64,000 nt of DNA, from the NCBI GenBank assembly GCA_018402565.1, contig JAGYIQ010000008.1, positions 102,001 through 166,000 of the forward strand. Direction: 5' to 3'. The DNA comes from Pirellulaceae bacterium (GTDB lineage: Bacteria > Planctomycetota > Planctomycetia > Pirellulales > Pirellulaceae). The position numbers and the translations under genes were made by a program. The notes below the pieces were generated by a model. The model was not told the DNA's origin. It searched no databases and saw only the letters and a program-made list of their open reading frames with translations. Shown in pieces: positions 51,172-59,743 of this stretch; position 1 is the stretch's first letter; each line of letters opens with the position of its first letter.

Positions 51172-51792
51172 CTAGCGGCGAGTGGTCGGCTGAGCTTCGG
51201 CGCTGGCGGCTTGCACGGCGCCTGGGATCTTGTGCAGCACGTGATCGGTCAGGTCGTTGGTTTGGTAGACGACCGAGCGTTGCACGCCGCGGATCACGGA
51301 TTCAGGACGATTCGGGTCGATCGGTTCGCTGTCGTAGCCCAGTACCAAGCCAATGTTGTACTGTTGACAGAGTTCCTGGACGATCGTCATGACCTCGGAA
51401 TGGGTCTTGTAGAACGCTTCGGCTTCGCTTTTCATCAATTCGGTCTGGGCCTGACGCGCCTTGGTCTGCAGGGCGACCTCTTCTTGCCGCAGTTGGATCT
51501 CGATTTGGTCCAATTGGCTGCCTTGGTATTGGGAGGAGGCTTGTTTGGCCTTTTCCTGCAGGGCGATTTGTTGTTGTTGGAACTCCTTCCGCATTTCTTC
51601 GGCCCGAGCCTCGATCCGCGACATGGCGGCCTGGTGGCCAGGGTGGGCCTTGAAGATCCGCACCATGTCCAGGACAACCACAATCCCGCCCTGCCCTTGG
51701 CCCTGGGCCAACGCTTGTGGATGCGAAATCGCCGTTGTCGAAATTGCTGCGGCCACAAACATGGCCAGCGTCAGCAGACTTGTTCGTACCAT
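51172..51792 (-). CDS. OmpH/Skp family periplasmic chaperone-like protein
   Basis: A 206-residue protein with a signal peptide (SLLTLAMFVAAAISTTAISHPQALAQ) and a long charged helical region, HQAAMSRIEARAEEMRKEFQQQQIALQEKAKQASSQYQGSQLDQIEIQLRQEEVALQTKARQAQTELMKSEAEAFY, typical of the Skp coiled-coil tentacles. Skp holds unfolded outer-membrane proteins in the periplasm. The final part (IGLVLGYDSEPIDPNRPESVIRGVQRSVVYQTNDLTDHVL) fits the Skp body. It is not next to bamA as in many bacteria. Confidence 0.88.
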   Translation of the reverse strand: MVRTSLLTLAMFVAAAISTTAISHPQALAQGQGQGGIVVVLDMVRIFKAHPGHQAAMSRIEARAEEMRKEFQQQQIALQEKAKQASSQYQGSQLDQIEIQLRQEEVALQTKARQAQTELMKSEAEAFYKTHSEVMTIVQELCQQYNIGLVLGYDSEPIDPNRPESVIRGVQRSVVYQTNDLTDHVLHKIPGAVQAASAEAQPTTRR

Positions 51793-52388
51793 TCTTCTGA
51801 TCCTCCTTGATCAATCACGTCCGAAAAAATCGTGTGGGAAGCGGGCCGCGTCGGCCGCGAATCCGCTCGTGGGTCATCCATCGCCCTCCCCGCCCAAGCC
51901 TACGGCAATTGCCGTGCCAATGGTGTGAGGATCGCATCAACTGCCAATTTTTAGCTGCCATTCGACCGAGTCCGTCGGTCGGCTCCCAGCCAACCGGCCG
52001 GCATCCAGCCTATTTTCAGCCGTTTCAGCGGCCGGGTTCCCGCCGCAAACGGTTGCTGCTCGGTGGCCGGCCCGACCGAGTAATCCTTGCCGGTGGCGTT
52101 TGTAAACATTACCGGAGATTCCGGCAATGGGAATTTTTTTCCCACCGCTTTCGCTTGAGGATTACCTGCGGATGGGGCATAATAGGGCGGTTGGGGAGGG
52201 AGCGGGATGTTAAAAGTGGCAACCCGCCGCGTTGGCCGTCGGGCTTGGTAGGCTCGTTCAGGCTCGCGCGGCCGGTTACCATCTTTATCAGACGACTCCG
52301 CAGGTCGCTATTGCGGTGGTTGCCGCGAGTTTTTTTGCTAGCAACCAAGTGCTTTTCGTGGGGGGCCACTATTCCAAGATGGTACGGT
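51793..52388. other. Long intergenic region upstream of rnc
   Basis: 596 bases between ompH (minus) and rnc (plus). The rnc frame is open throughout, but the translation is Arg/Trp/Pro-rich and has no domain character. No family A-D repeat or RNA gene was recognised. An A-rich or T-rich patch (GGAATTTTTTTCCC) at 52129-52142 is a small palindrome. Confidence 0.5.
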
Positions 52389-53168
52389 ATGTCAAAAAAA
52401 ACGCGTTCGGCTCGGTCCAAGGAGACGGGCCAGCCACTGGCAAATGGCGAGTGGTCGCACGACTACGACGAGGTGCTGGAGAAGTGCCAGCGGTTGATCG
52501 GCTACCGATTTACCGAACCGAAGTACTTGTTGTCGGCCCTGACGCACGCCTCCACGGCCAATCATAAGCTGCAGTCGAGCGAGCGTTTGGAGTTCCTGGG
52601 GGACTCGCTGTTGGGCGCGGTGGTCTGTGAGTTCTTGTTCCATCGTTTTCCCAGCGTGATGGAGGGCGAATTGACCAAGATCAAGTCGGTCGTGGTCAGT
52701 GGGCAGACGTGTGCCAAGATCAGTCGCCAATTGGGGTTGGAAAGCTGTGTGATGGTCGGCAAGGGGATGGCCAATGCTGCGGTGCCCTCCAGCATCCTGG
52801 GGGACATCTTCGAGGCAATTGTGGCGGCGATTTTTCTGGACAGCGATTGGGGTTCGGCTCGCGATTTTGTGCTCAAGCACATCAAGCGGGAGGTGGAGCA
52901 GGCGGTCGAAACTAGCCACGAGAGCAATTTCAAGAGTCAATTGCAGCACCACGCGCAGAAGTACCTCAAGGCCTCGCCCACGTATGTGTTGTTGGAGGAG
53001 GCCGGGCCGGACCACAAAAAGGCCTTCCGCATCGCGGTCCAATTGGGGGAGCGGGTGTTTACGCCGGCTGGCGGCAAGAACAAAAAGCAGGCCCAACAGC
53101 GTGCGGCCAGTAACGCCTTGGCGGAGCTGCAGAACGAACCGCCTCCGTTTACCGACAGTGAGATCTAG
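52389..53168 (+). CDS. rnc: Ribonuclease III
   Basis: A 259-residue protein. The catalytic signature ERLEFLGDSLL is at 65-75, with downstream GDIFEAIVAAIFLDSDWGSA supplying the second metal-binding Asp/Glu set, and a C-terminal double-stranded RNA-binding domain (NFKSQLQHHAQKYLKASPTYVLLEEAGPDHKKAFRIAVQLGERVFTPAGGKNKKQAQQRAASNALAEL). It processes rRNA and other duplex RNAs. ATG 52389 was chosen because the RNase III domain begins about 30 residues later. asnB follows by 69 bases. Confidence 0.95.
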   Translation: MSKKTRSARSKETGQPLANGEWSHDYDEVLEKCQRLIGYRFTEPKYLLSALTHASTANHKLQSSERLEFLGDSLLGAVVCEFLFHRFPSVMEGELTKIKSVVVSGQTCAKISRQLGLESCVMVGKGMANAAVPSSILGDIFEAIVAAIFLDSDWGSARDFVLKHIKREVEQAVETSHESNFKSQLQHHAQKYLKASPTYVLLEEAGPDHKKAFRIAVQLGERVFTPAGGKNKKQAQQRAASNALAELQNEPPPFTDSEI

Positions 53169-53237
53169 AGCTGTCGGCGGCGGGTTCGTTGTCCCGCAGC
53201 GTCCCCTCCCTGAGAAACGTCCGTTAGGCAAGTATTT

Positions 53238-55220
53238 ATGTGCGGAATCACCGGCGCGGTTTGGACAACGCAGCGGCACTCGGTGTCGGAGCGGGCCCTG
53301 GCCGAGATGACCGACTGCTTGACGCACCGCGGCCCGGACGATCGAGGCTTGTTTTATCGACCGCTGGGCAGTGCCGCGCCGGTCCCGGAGGTTGCGGGTG
53401 GACCTGTGGATGCGGCGGATCTGGCCGCGGCAGGCGAGGTCGGGGTGGGATTGGGGTTCCGCCGCCTGTCGATTATCGACTTGGCGACGGGCGCTCAGCC
53501 GATGGCCAATGAAGACCAGACGGTCTGGGTTGTGTTCAACGGCGAGATCTACAACTACCGCGATCTGCGGCAACGCTTGCAGGGCAATGGTCACACGTTT
53601 CGCACCCAAGGGGATGCGGAGACGATCGTGCATCTGTACGAAGACGAGGGCGAGGACTGCTTTCGCTACCTCCGCGGCATGTTTGCCATTGCAATTTGGG
53701 ACGTTCGGCTCAAAAAACTATTGCTGGCCCGCGATCGGTTGGGTCAAAAGCCACTGTTTTACAGTCAGCAGTCTCAGCGGATGGTATTCGGCAGTGAGCT
53801 CAAGTCGCTGTTGCCAGCCGGTGGCATCGATACTCAGATCAATCTATCGGCGATCGATCAATACTTGTTGTATCAGTACGTGCCGCACCCGCAGACGATC
53901 TATCGCGGCGTGACGGCCCTCCCGCCGGCACATCTGGCGGTCTGGCGGGCCGACCCCCTGGGCCAGGTGACATTCTCGACGCGGGCCTATTGGTCGTGTC
54001 CTACGCGAGAAGTCCCGCAGGAGAAGTCTGCCGCCATCCGCCAACTGCATGACACGTTGGAGCAGGCCGTTGTCATGCGGATGCAGAGCGAAGTACCCCT
54101 GGGGGCGTTTCTCTCCGGCGGAGTCGATTCCAGCTTGATCGCCGCCCTGATGCAGCGCAACAGCACGCGGCCCATCGAGACGTTTAGCATTGGGTTTCAA
54201 GAGTCGGAGTACGACGAGTCGCGTTATTCCCGGCAAGTCGCTGAGCATTTGGGTACGCGTCACGAGGCCTTTGTCGTTGAGCCGTCCGCGATCGCCGTCC
54301 TGCCCGATTTGATCTACCATTACGATCAGCCCTTTGCGGACAGCTCGGCCATTCCCACTTGGTACCTGTCGCAAATGACCCGGCAGCAGGTGACGGTGGC
54401 TCTGTCGGGGGATGGCAGTGACGAGTTGTTTGCGGGATACGATCGCTATCAGGCGGCCCGGTTTGCCGCTCAACTGGATCGCATCCCCGGCATGCAGGCC
54501 TGTTTGGCCTCGTCCCTGTGGCAGTGGATCCCCAGCAACATGAGCCAGCGGAACTTGCTCCGCCGTGGCAAGCGGTTCGCCCAAGCCATGACGCTACCGC
54601 CAGTCGCGCGGTACATGCAGTGGATTGGCATCTTTCACGACCAGCATCGCGCGGCGCTGTACTCCGACACTTTCCTCGAGCAGTTGCCAAACGTGGATCC
54701 GTTGGAGTTTGTCGGGCAGTACGAGCGGCAGTTCGCCAGTCGAGATCCGGTTACCCGGTTTTCCTTGGCCGACCTGCATACCTATTTGCCGGGAGATCTG
54801 AACACCAAAGTCGACATCGCCTCGATGGCCCACGGTCTGGAGGTGCGGCAACCGTTTTTGGATCATCATGTCGTGGAGTTGGCGGCGGGCCTGCCGGTGG
54901 CCTGGAAACTGCGGGGAAATCGAGGCAAACGCATCCTCCGCGACACGTTTGGGCACCTGTTGCCGGCCACGATATGGGCTAGAAAAAAGCAGGGGTTTGG
55001 CGTACCTTTGGACCACTGGTTTCGCGGACCCATGCGGACACTGACCGAGCAGACGCTCCTGGGGGCTGCGGCCCAGCGACGCGGGCTGTACGACGAGGCC
55101 GAAGTCCGGCGGTTGGTGGAGCAGCACGTGGCGGGCAAGTTCGATCATGCCTACCGCTTGTGGGCATTGCTGGTATTGGAACTCTGGTTCCAACGCTGGC
55201 AGCCCGACTTCGCCCTCTAG
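53238..55220 (+). CDS. asnB: Asparagine synthase (glutamine-hydrolysing)
   Basis: A 660-residue protein. Cys2 of MCGITGAVW is the class II amidotransferase nucleophile; LTHRGPDDRG, FNGEIYNYRDLR and QGDAETIVHLYE complete the glutaminase domain (about 1-225). The synthetase domain has the PP-loop LSGGVDSS (about 289-296) and ALSGDGSDELFAGYDRY. The C-terminal KVDIASMAHGLEVRQPFLDHHVVELA and KKQGFGVPLDHWFR fit the AsnB/exosortase-type subfamily. The product may be asparagine or an amidated surface glycan precursor. Confidence 0.93.
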   Translation: MCGITGAVWTTQRHSVSERALAEMTDCLTHRGPDDRGLFYRPLGSAAPVPEVAGGPVDAADLAAAGEVGVGLGFRRLSIIDLATGAQPMANEDQTVWVVFNGEIYNYRDLRQRLQGNGHTFRTQGDAETIVHLYEDEGEDCFRYLRGMFAIAIWDVRLKKLLLARDRLGQKPLFYSQQSQRMVFGSELKSLLPAGGIDTQINLSAIDQYLLYQYVPHPQTIYRGVTALPPAHLAVWRADPLGQVTFSTRAYWSCPTREVPQEKSAAIRQLHDTLEQAVVMRMQSEVPLGAFLSGGVDSSLIAALMQRNSTRPIETFSIGFQESEYDESRYSRQVAEHLGTRHEAFVVEPSAIAVLPDLIYHYDQPFADSSAIPTWYLSQMTRQQVTVALSGDGSDELFAGYDRYQAARFAAQLDRIPGMQACLASSLWQWIPSNMSQRNLLRRGKRFAQAMTLPPVARYMQWIGIFHDQHRAALYSDTFLEQLPNVDPLEFVGQYERQFASRDPVTRFSLADLHTYLPGDLNTKVDIASMAHGLEVRQPFLDHHVVELAAGLPVAWKLRGNRGKRILRDTFGHLLPATIWARKKQGFGVPLDHWFRGPMRTLTEQTLLGAAAQRRGLYDEAEVRRLVEQHVAGKFDHAYRLWALLVLELWFQRWQPDFAL

Positions 55221-55388
55221 CCAACGTCCGTCCGTTCATTCGTTCGTCGGTCCGTCGGTCCGTCGGTCGAGGGTGCGTGTGGCGACAAATCGTCGTCCGG
55301 CCCTGGACGGTAAAGAGTTATCCAACCAGAGTCTCGCGGTTTACCCAGCACGAGATTTGTTTTTTGCGCGAAAGCGGATTTGACTGTT

Positions 55389-56351
55389 ATGCGAGTATTG
55401 TCAGGCATCCAACCGACCGGCCGCCCACATTGGGGTAACTACTTCGGCGCCATCCAGCAGTACATTCAACTGCAGCAGTCCGAACAAGCCTTTTATTTTA
55501 TTGCCAATCTTCATGCCCTGACCACAGTTCGCGACAAGGGTTTGTTGGAACAGTACACTCGTGACGCCGCTTTGGATCTGTTGGCCTTGGGCTTAGATCC
55601 CGATCAAGCGGTGCTGTTTGTGCAGTCGGATGTGCCGGAGATTTCGCAGCTGTGCTGGTTGTTGCTCAGCGGCACGCCGTTTGGACTGTTGGAACGCTGC
55701 GTGGCGTATAAAGACAAGAAGTCCAAAGGCTTGACCGCTACGGCTGGGCTATTCACGTATCCGGTGTTGCAAGCCGCTGACATCTTGGCCTTCGATTCGG
55801 ATACGGTCCCCGTCGGCGAAGATCAGGTGCAGCACATCGAGGTCTGTCGCGACATTGCGGCCAGCTGGAACGCCCAGTTTGGCGAAGTCTTCACCCTGCC
55901 CTCGCCCAAGATCTTGCAGGAGACCAGCAAGGTCCCCGGCACTGACGGCGAAAAGATGTCCAAGAGTTACGGCAACACGATCGAGTTGTTCGACGAGGCC
56001 AAGGCGATGCGCAAAAAAATCATGCGGATCGCTACCGACTCGCGGCCGATGGAGGAGCCCAAAGACCCCGCTGGCGATCACTTATTTGATCTCTACAAGT
56101 TGTTTGCGACACCGGCCCAGATCGAGGAGATGGCCAGTCTCTATCGTCGTGGTCAGTTTGGTTACGGCGAGGTCAAAAAGGCCTTGGCGGATGCCGCGGA
56201 TGTGTTTTTTGAAGTGCCGCGGCAACGTCGCGCGGAGCTGTCCGCCCAGCCCGATCGACTGCGACAGATTCTGGGAGATGGCGCCCAGCGGGCGCGAGCC
56301 AAAGCGACCCAGACGTTGCGACGCGCCCAAGAATCATGCGGGATTTTATGA
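55389..56351 (+). CDS. trpS: Tryptophanyl-tRNA synthetase
   Basis: A 320-residue class Ic synthetase. The HIGH-equivalent is PTGRPHWGNY (9-18), the KMSKS loop is present near residue 190 in GTDGEKMSKSYGNTI, and ERCVAYKDKKSKGLTATAGLFTYPVLQAADILAFDSDTVPVGEDQVQHIEVCRDIA forms the Trp-AMP pocket. ATG 55389 is preferred over a TTG three codons upstream. The stop overlaps the start of acpS. Confidence 0.95.
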   Translation: MRVLSGIQPTGRPHWGNYFGAIQQYIQLQQSEQAFYFIANLHALTTVRDKGLLEQYTRDAALDLLALGLDPDQAVLFVQSDVPEISQLCWLLLSGTPFGLLERCVAYKDKKSKGLTATAGLFTYPVLQAADILAFDSDTVPVGEDQVQHIEVCRDIAASWNAQFGEVFTLPSPKILQETSKVPGTDGEKMSKSYGNTIELFDEAKAMRKKIMRIATDSRPMEEPKDPAGDHLFDLYKLFATPAQIEEMASLYRRGQFGYGEVKKALADAADVFFEVPRQRRAELSAQPDRLRQILGDGAQRARAKATQTLRRAQESCGIL

Positions 56352-56737
56352 ATATCATCGGTATCGGCACAGATATCATCGAGGTTGACCGCATCGACCG
56401 CATGATCCAACGGCATGGGGATCTGTTCTTGAATCGCGTATACACGGCGAAAGAGATCCAGTATTGCTCGCCGCGCAAGGCCTTCGCGCAGCACTATGCA
56501 GGTCGGTGGGCGGCCAAAGAGGCCGTGTTGAAAACCCTTGGCACCGGCTGGGCCCGCGGTATCAAGTGGACTGATATCGAGATGCTCAATCGCTACGGTG
56601 GCAAGCCGGAGATCATTCTGCACGATGCCGCGGCGGCGGTGGCCGCCGACCTGGGGATTGTCGAGATCCAGATCAGCATCTCCCACTGCCACCAGTACGC
56701 GGTCGGATTTGCCACGGCTCTGGGGGGTACGAACTGA
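56348..56737 (+). CDS. acpS: Holo-[acyl-carrier-protein] synthase
   Basis: A 129-residue protein. IIGIGTDIIEVDRIDRMIQRHGDLFLNRVYTAKEI contains the Mg-binding Asp of GTDIIEVxR, and FAQHYAGRWAAKEAVLKTLGTGWARGIKWTDIEML the WxxKEA motif; ISISHCHQYAVGFA ends the fold. It transfers 4'-phosphopantetheine from CoA to ACP. ATG 56348 gives ATGA overlap with trpS; ATG 56336 is four codons upstream. Confidence 0.95.
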   Translation: MNIIGIGTDIIEVDRIDRMIQRHGDLFLNRVYTAKEIQYCSPRKAFAQHYAGRWAAKEAVLKTLGTGWARGIKWTDIEMLNRYGGKPEIILHDAAAAVAADLGIVEIQISISHCHQYAVGFATALGGTN

Positions 56738-56761
56738 GGCGGGCTGCACCCGGCATACGAC

Positions 56762-56890
56762 TTAGGACTTGTCCACAATTTAGTTACCGACGTAGTTGGG
56801 ACCGGTCAGCGTCGAATTCCCACGAAAACCGGGTGCTAACGCACTCCGGCTGATTTCCAATTCGGTAAGTTAATTACTGACAAGTCCTTA
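56762..56890 (+). repeat. Family A interspersed element, copy A3
   Basis: About 129 bp, TTAGGACTTGTCCACAA at the left and TGACAAGTCCTTA at the right, nearly identical to A2 at 4882-5010 over its whole length. It lies between the convergent genes acpS and the FG-GAP gene. No coding potential. Confidence 0.88.
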
Positions 56891-56948
56891 CGAGTACGCG
56901 TACCTCTGCAGGCTGAGTGCGAGTACGGTGACTTTCATCAGTAACCGC

Positions 56949-59207
56949 TTATGGCGATGGACGTCGTGGCTGGTAATAGATTCGCCCATCTTCGGCCCCC
57001 AGGATCAGTTCCGGGAGGCCGTCTCCGTTGAAGTCCACCGTCGCGGGACTGGTGGAATGTCCCTGCACGTTGCGGTCCGACAAGGGTCCTAAATCGCGCA
57101 GGTAGATGTTAGGGCCAACTTGACTTTCGTTCCGCAGCCAATGCGCGCTGGTGGAATTCACCAACACGTCCCGCTGGCCATCCCCGTCCCAGTCGACGAT
57201 CGCAATCTTCCGCCGGCCGCTGGCCCCGGCTCTGCCTTGGTTCAATCGCAACGGCCCCGGGTTGGGGTCTTGGACGCGATGCCTGGCATCCGTCTCGCTG
57301 TAATCCAGGCCGTGGAAAATGCGTTGCGGCGGCCCCAACAGGGGGCCCTGCGGGGTAAGATGCCGCGGGTACAGGGCCAGGTAGCCGGCGGGGTCCAGCA
57401 CCACCAGATCCTGCCAGCCATCGCCGTCCCAATCGACCATAATCGGCGTGGTCCGCCACTGCGTCACGAGCGTCTGTGCCGGTGGTAACCACCACACCCA
57501 ATCGGGCTTGGGGCTTGGGCCGGCGGGCCAGTCGACCAACACCGGTTGAGGAGAAGCGAGCAGCGGGAGCTTCCTTGGGCAGTTGGGGTCGGGGCCCAGA
57601 TTGCGGAGCCAGACGACTTGCCCCCAGATGGAGTTGACCATCAGATCGACGTGGCCATCGTTGTCCCAGTCGCCGGTCGATAGGGTGGTGTAGCCCCATT
57701 TCGCCTCGGCCGGCCCTTGGATGCTGCCATTCTGCCCGGCTTGGATCCGGAAATCTCGGCCGTCGACTTGCAAGCGGCGCGGCGCGTTCCAACGAGGCTT
57801 CGCGACTCCCGGTCCACTCAGGTTCTCGAAGAAGTCGATGTAGCCGGCGGTGTTGCCTACCAGTAAATCCCAGTCCCCGTCGCCGTCCCAGTCGACACCG
57901 ACCGGCGTCGACAGCGCACCGGACTTGAGGTGGTGGGCTTGCTGTTGAAAATAGACCGGAGGCAGGAATTGCGGCAGCTGGCCCTCCGTCAGTTTGCCGG
58001 TGTTCTCTAGCCAGGCCACTCGACCATCCTCGTCTCCGACAATCAGGTCGACATGGCCATCGCGATTCCAGTCGAAAGCGATGGGGACGATCATCTGCAA
58101 GTCCATCGCCAAGGGGCGACCATCCGGAGCCCGCAGACGCACACCATCCGCATAAACGGGTTGTTGTCGCGTGCCGATGTTCTGAAAGTAGGTCAAGCCA
58201 TCCAAGAACTCGCCACAAACCAAGTCCAGGTCCCCGTCGCCGTCCAGGTCCACGAACTGGGGAGTTGGACAGCCGTAGACATCGATGGGACCCGACTCCG
58301 AGCGGATCAACTGGGGCTCGGCGTACTGCGGTTGCTCCGTGCTGCCGATGTTTCGTAGCCAGTAAACAAAACCATGTAGGGGGCCGGCGGTCCAATTTCC
58401 GCTTGCATCATAGGCATCGTCCCAACCGTAATCGCTCCAGTCTTCAATGCCAATGATCAGGTCCAAGCAGCCATCGCCATCGTAGTCCACATAGCTCCAT
58501 TGGCGATGCCGAATTTTGGGCCCCTTGGTTTGCTGTCCCACCAGTTGATGAAAGTTGCCGTCTACGTTCAGCGGTTGCCGCTGCTGGGTTCCCGAACGCG
58601 CGAAGTCCGGGTACTCGTACCCGGGTGAGAGGACTCGCAGTCGGCCCTCAACGTAACTTGGCAGCAAATAATGCACAGCGGAACTCAGCTTCACGCCGGG
58701 ACGAAACACCGGCAGTGGCTGCTCGCGCGTGTCGCCGCTGATGTTCTCGAAAAACCAGACGCCGTTGGAGGGTTGGTCGGGGCAAGCCACCAACAGGTCA
58801 TAATCTCCGTCGCCATCGACATCCCAGGGGATCGGCCAAGCCCACAGGCCAACGCCCAGATCCACCACTAGCTCTGGGTTGTTGTATTCCAACGGGTACA
58901 GCAGCGGCTCTTCGTCACGTGGTGCAACCTCTGCCACGCGGCCCGCGCCTGCGGTTACCCCACGAGCGGCAGCTGCCGTGGGTTGGTCCTGGTGGCTGCA
59001 ACCCAACACGGATTGATCCGAATTCGTCCACAGCCCCAGGCCAGCCAGTGCAAGGGCCATGAACCGAGGCGGCCGGACGCATGTTTCCCGGCGACACACA
59101 GCGGGAACAAGCAGGGACACCAGGCGGGAGAGAATCAGGGGCGCCATCAGGCAGGCCATACACTGGGCCATGAACGGGGCCATACGGCGGGGCATGCGAC
59201 GGGTCAT
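56949..59207 (-). CDS. FG-GAP/VCBS repeat lipoprotein
   Basis: A 752-residue protein from ATG 59207 (59297 and 59060 are alternatives). The signal region ends ALAGLGLWTNSDQSVLGC, a possible lipobox, though the preceding Met-rich stretch (MTRRMPRRMAPFMAQCMACLM) makes the true start uncertain. At least nine calcium-binding loops of the form DWDGDGDWDLLVG are spaced along the chain (VDVDGDGDYDLLVA, VDYDGDGCLDLIIG, VDLDGDGDLDLVCG and others), giving a beta-propeller of the FG-GAP type. Such proteins are secreted or surface-bound adhesion or scaffold proteins in planctomycetes. Confidence 0.85.
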   Translation of the reverse strand: MTRRMPRRMAPFMAQCMACLMAPLILSRLVSLLVPAVCRRETCVRPPRFMALALAGLGLWTNSDQSVLGCSHQDQPTAAAARGVTAGAGRVAEVAPRDEEPLLYPLEYNNPELVVDLGVGLWAWPIPWDVDGDGDYDLLVACPDQPSNGVWFFENISGDTREQPLPVFRPGVKLSSAVHYLLPSYVEGRLRVLSPGYEYPDFARSGTQQRQPLNVDGNFHQLVGQQTKGPKIRHRQWSYVDYDGDGCLDLIIGIEDWSDYGWDDAYDASGNWTAGPLHGFVYWLRNIGSTEQPQYAEPQLIRSESGPIDVYGCPTPQFVDLDGDGDLDLVCGEFLDGLTYFQNIGTRQQPVYADGVRLRAPDGRPLAMDLQMIVPIAFDWNRDGHVDLIVGDEDGRVAWLENTGKLTEGQLPQFLPPVYFQQQAHHLKSGALSTPVGVDWDGDGDWDLLVGNTAGYIDFFENLSGPGVAKPRWNAPRRLQVDGRDFRIQAGQNGSIQGPAEAKWGYTTLSTGDWDNDGHVDLMVNSIWGQVVWLRNLGPDPNCPRKLPLLASPQPVLVDWPAGPSPKPDWVWWLPPAQTLVTQWRTTPIMVDWDGDGWQDLVVLDPAGYLALYPRHLTPQGPLLGPPQRIFHGLDYSETDARHRVQDPNPGPLRLNQGRAGASGRRKIAIVDWDGDGQRDVLVNSTSAHWLRNESQVGPNIYLRDLGPLSDRNVQGHSTSPATVDFNGDGLPELILGAEDGRIYYQPRRPSP

Positions 59208-59743
59208 GAGGGCGGTTTCCGGCGGTCGGGGGGGCGTTGCGGGAACGGCGGGAAGCGGACGGCTGTCGCGGCCCGCCTCGGAGTCCAGGCGGGACACGCA
59301 GCGAGGGCGGGTGGCTCGGACGCGAGCCGATTGCCCAGGCCCAGCGGCCAGGCCCAGCGGCCGGGCCCAGCGGCCACGTCCAGCGACCAGGCCCAGCGGC
59401 CACGTCCAGCGGCCAGGTCCAGTCGGTCGGTGGCTGGTCGATCGCCGAGGGAGTTCATTGTAGCAGGCTGTTAGGGCGAGGGATGCGTCTTTAAACGCCG
59501 CTTTATGTTCAAGGGGTCGCGTTTAGTCGGTTGCGGCAAGTGCCCTACGAAAAATCGAGCCGCTCCCGTAAAATCGCGGGTGGCGGGTAGCGCCAGGTCA
59601 TCGGAACGGATGCCTGGCTCCCGGTGTCTTGCTCCGGAGCAGAGGTTCGTTGGCGAGCTTGTTCCGGGCGAGTCCGTTCGATTTCGGCGGGGACATAGCG
59701 ACGCCCGGGCAGCCCCCCATTTTTTCGAGAAGGATGTAAACGC
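59208..59743. other. Intergenic region upstream of aspS with GC-rich tandem repeat
   Basis: 536 bases between divergent genes. At about 59334-59420 a unit close to CAGGCCCAGCGGC is repeated seven or eight times with small changes (CAGGCCCAGCGGC, CGGGCCCAGCGGC, CACGTCCAGCGAC). No RNA gene or family A-D copy was recognised. The FG-GAP frame is open for another 90 bases into this region, so the gene could start there. Confidence 0.6.
59334..59420. repeat. Tandem repeat of a 13-bp GC-rich unit
   Basis: Seven to eight adjacent copies of CAGGCCCAGCGGC-like units, differing mainly at the third to sixth base. Non-coding as far as can be judged. Confidence 0.7.

Noticed and set aside
51807..52388. 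N-terminal extension of RNase III by 194 residues
   Set aside because: The translation is Arg/Trp/Pro-rich with no domain, and RNase III proteins normally begin near ATG 52389.
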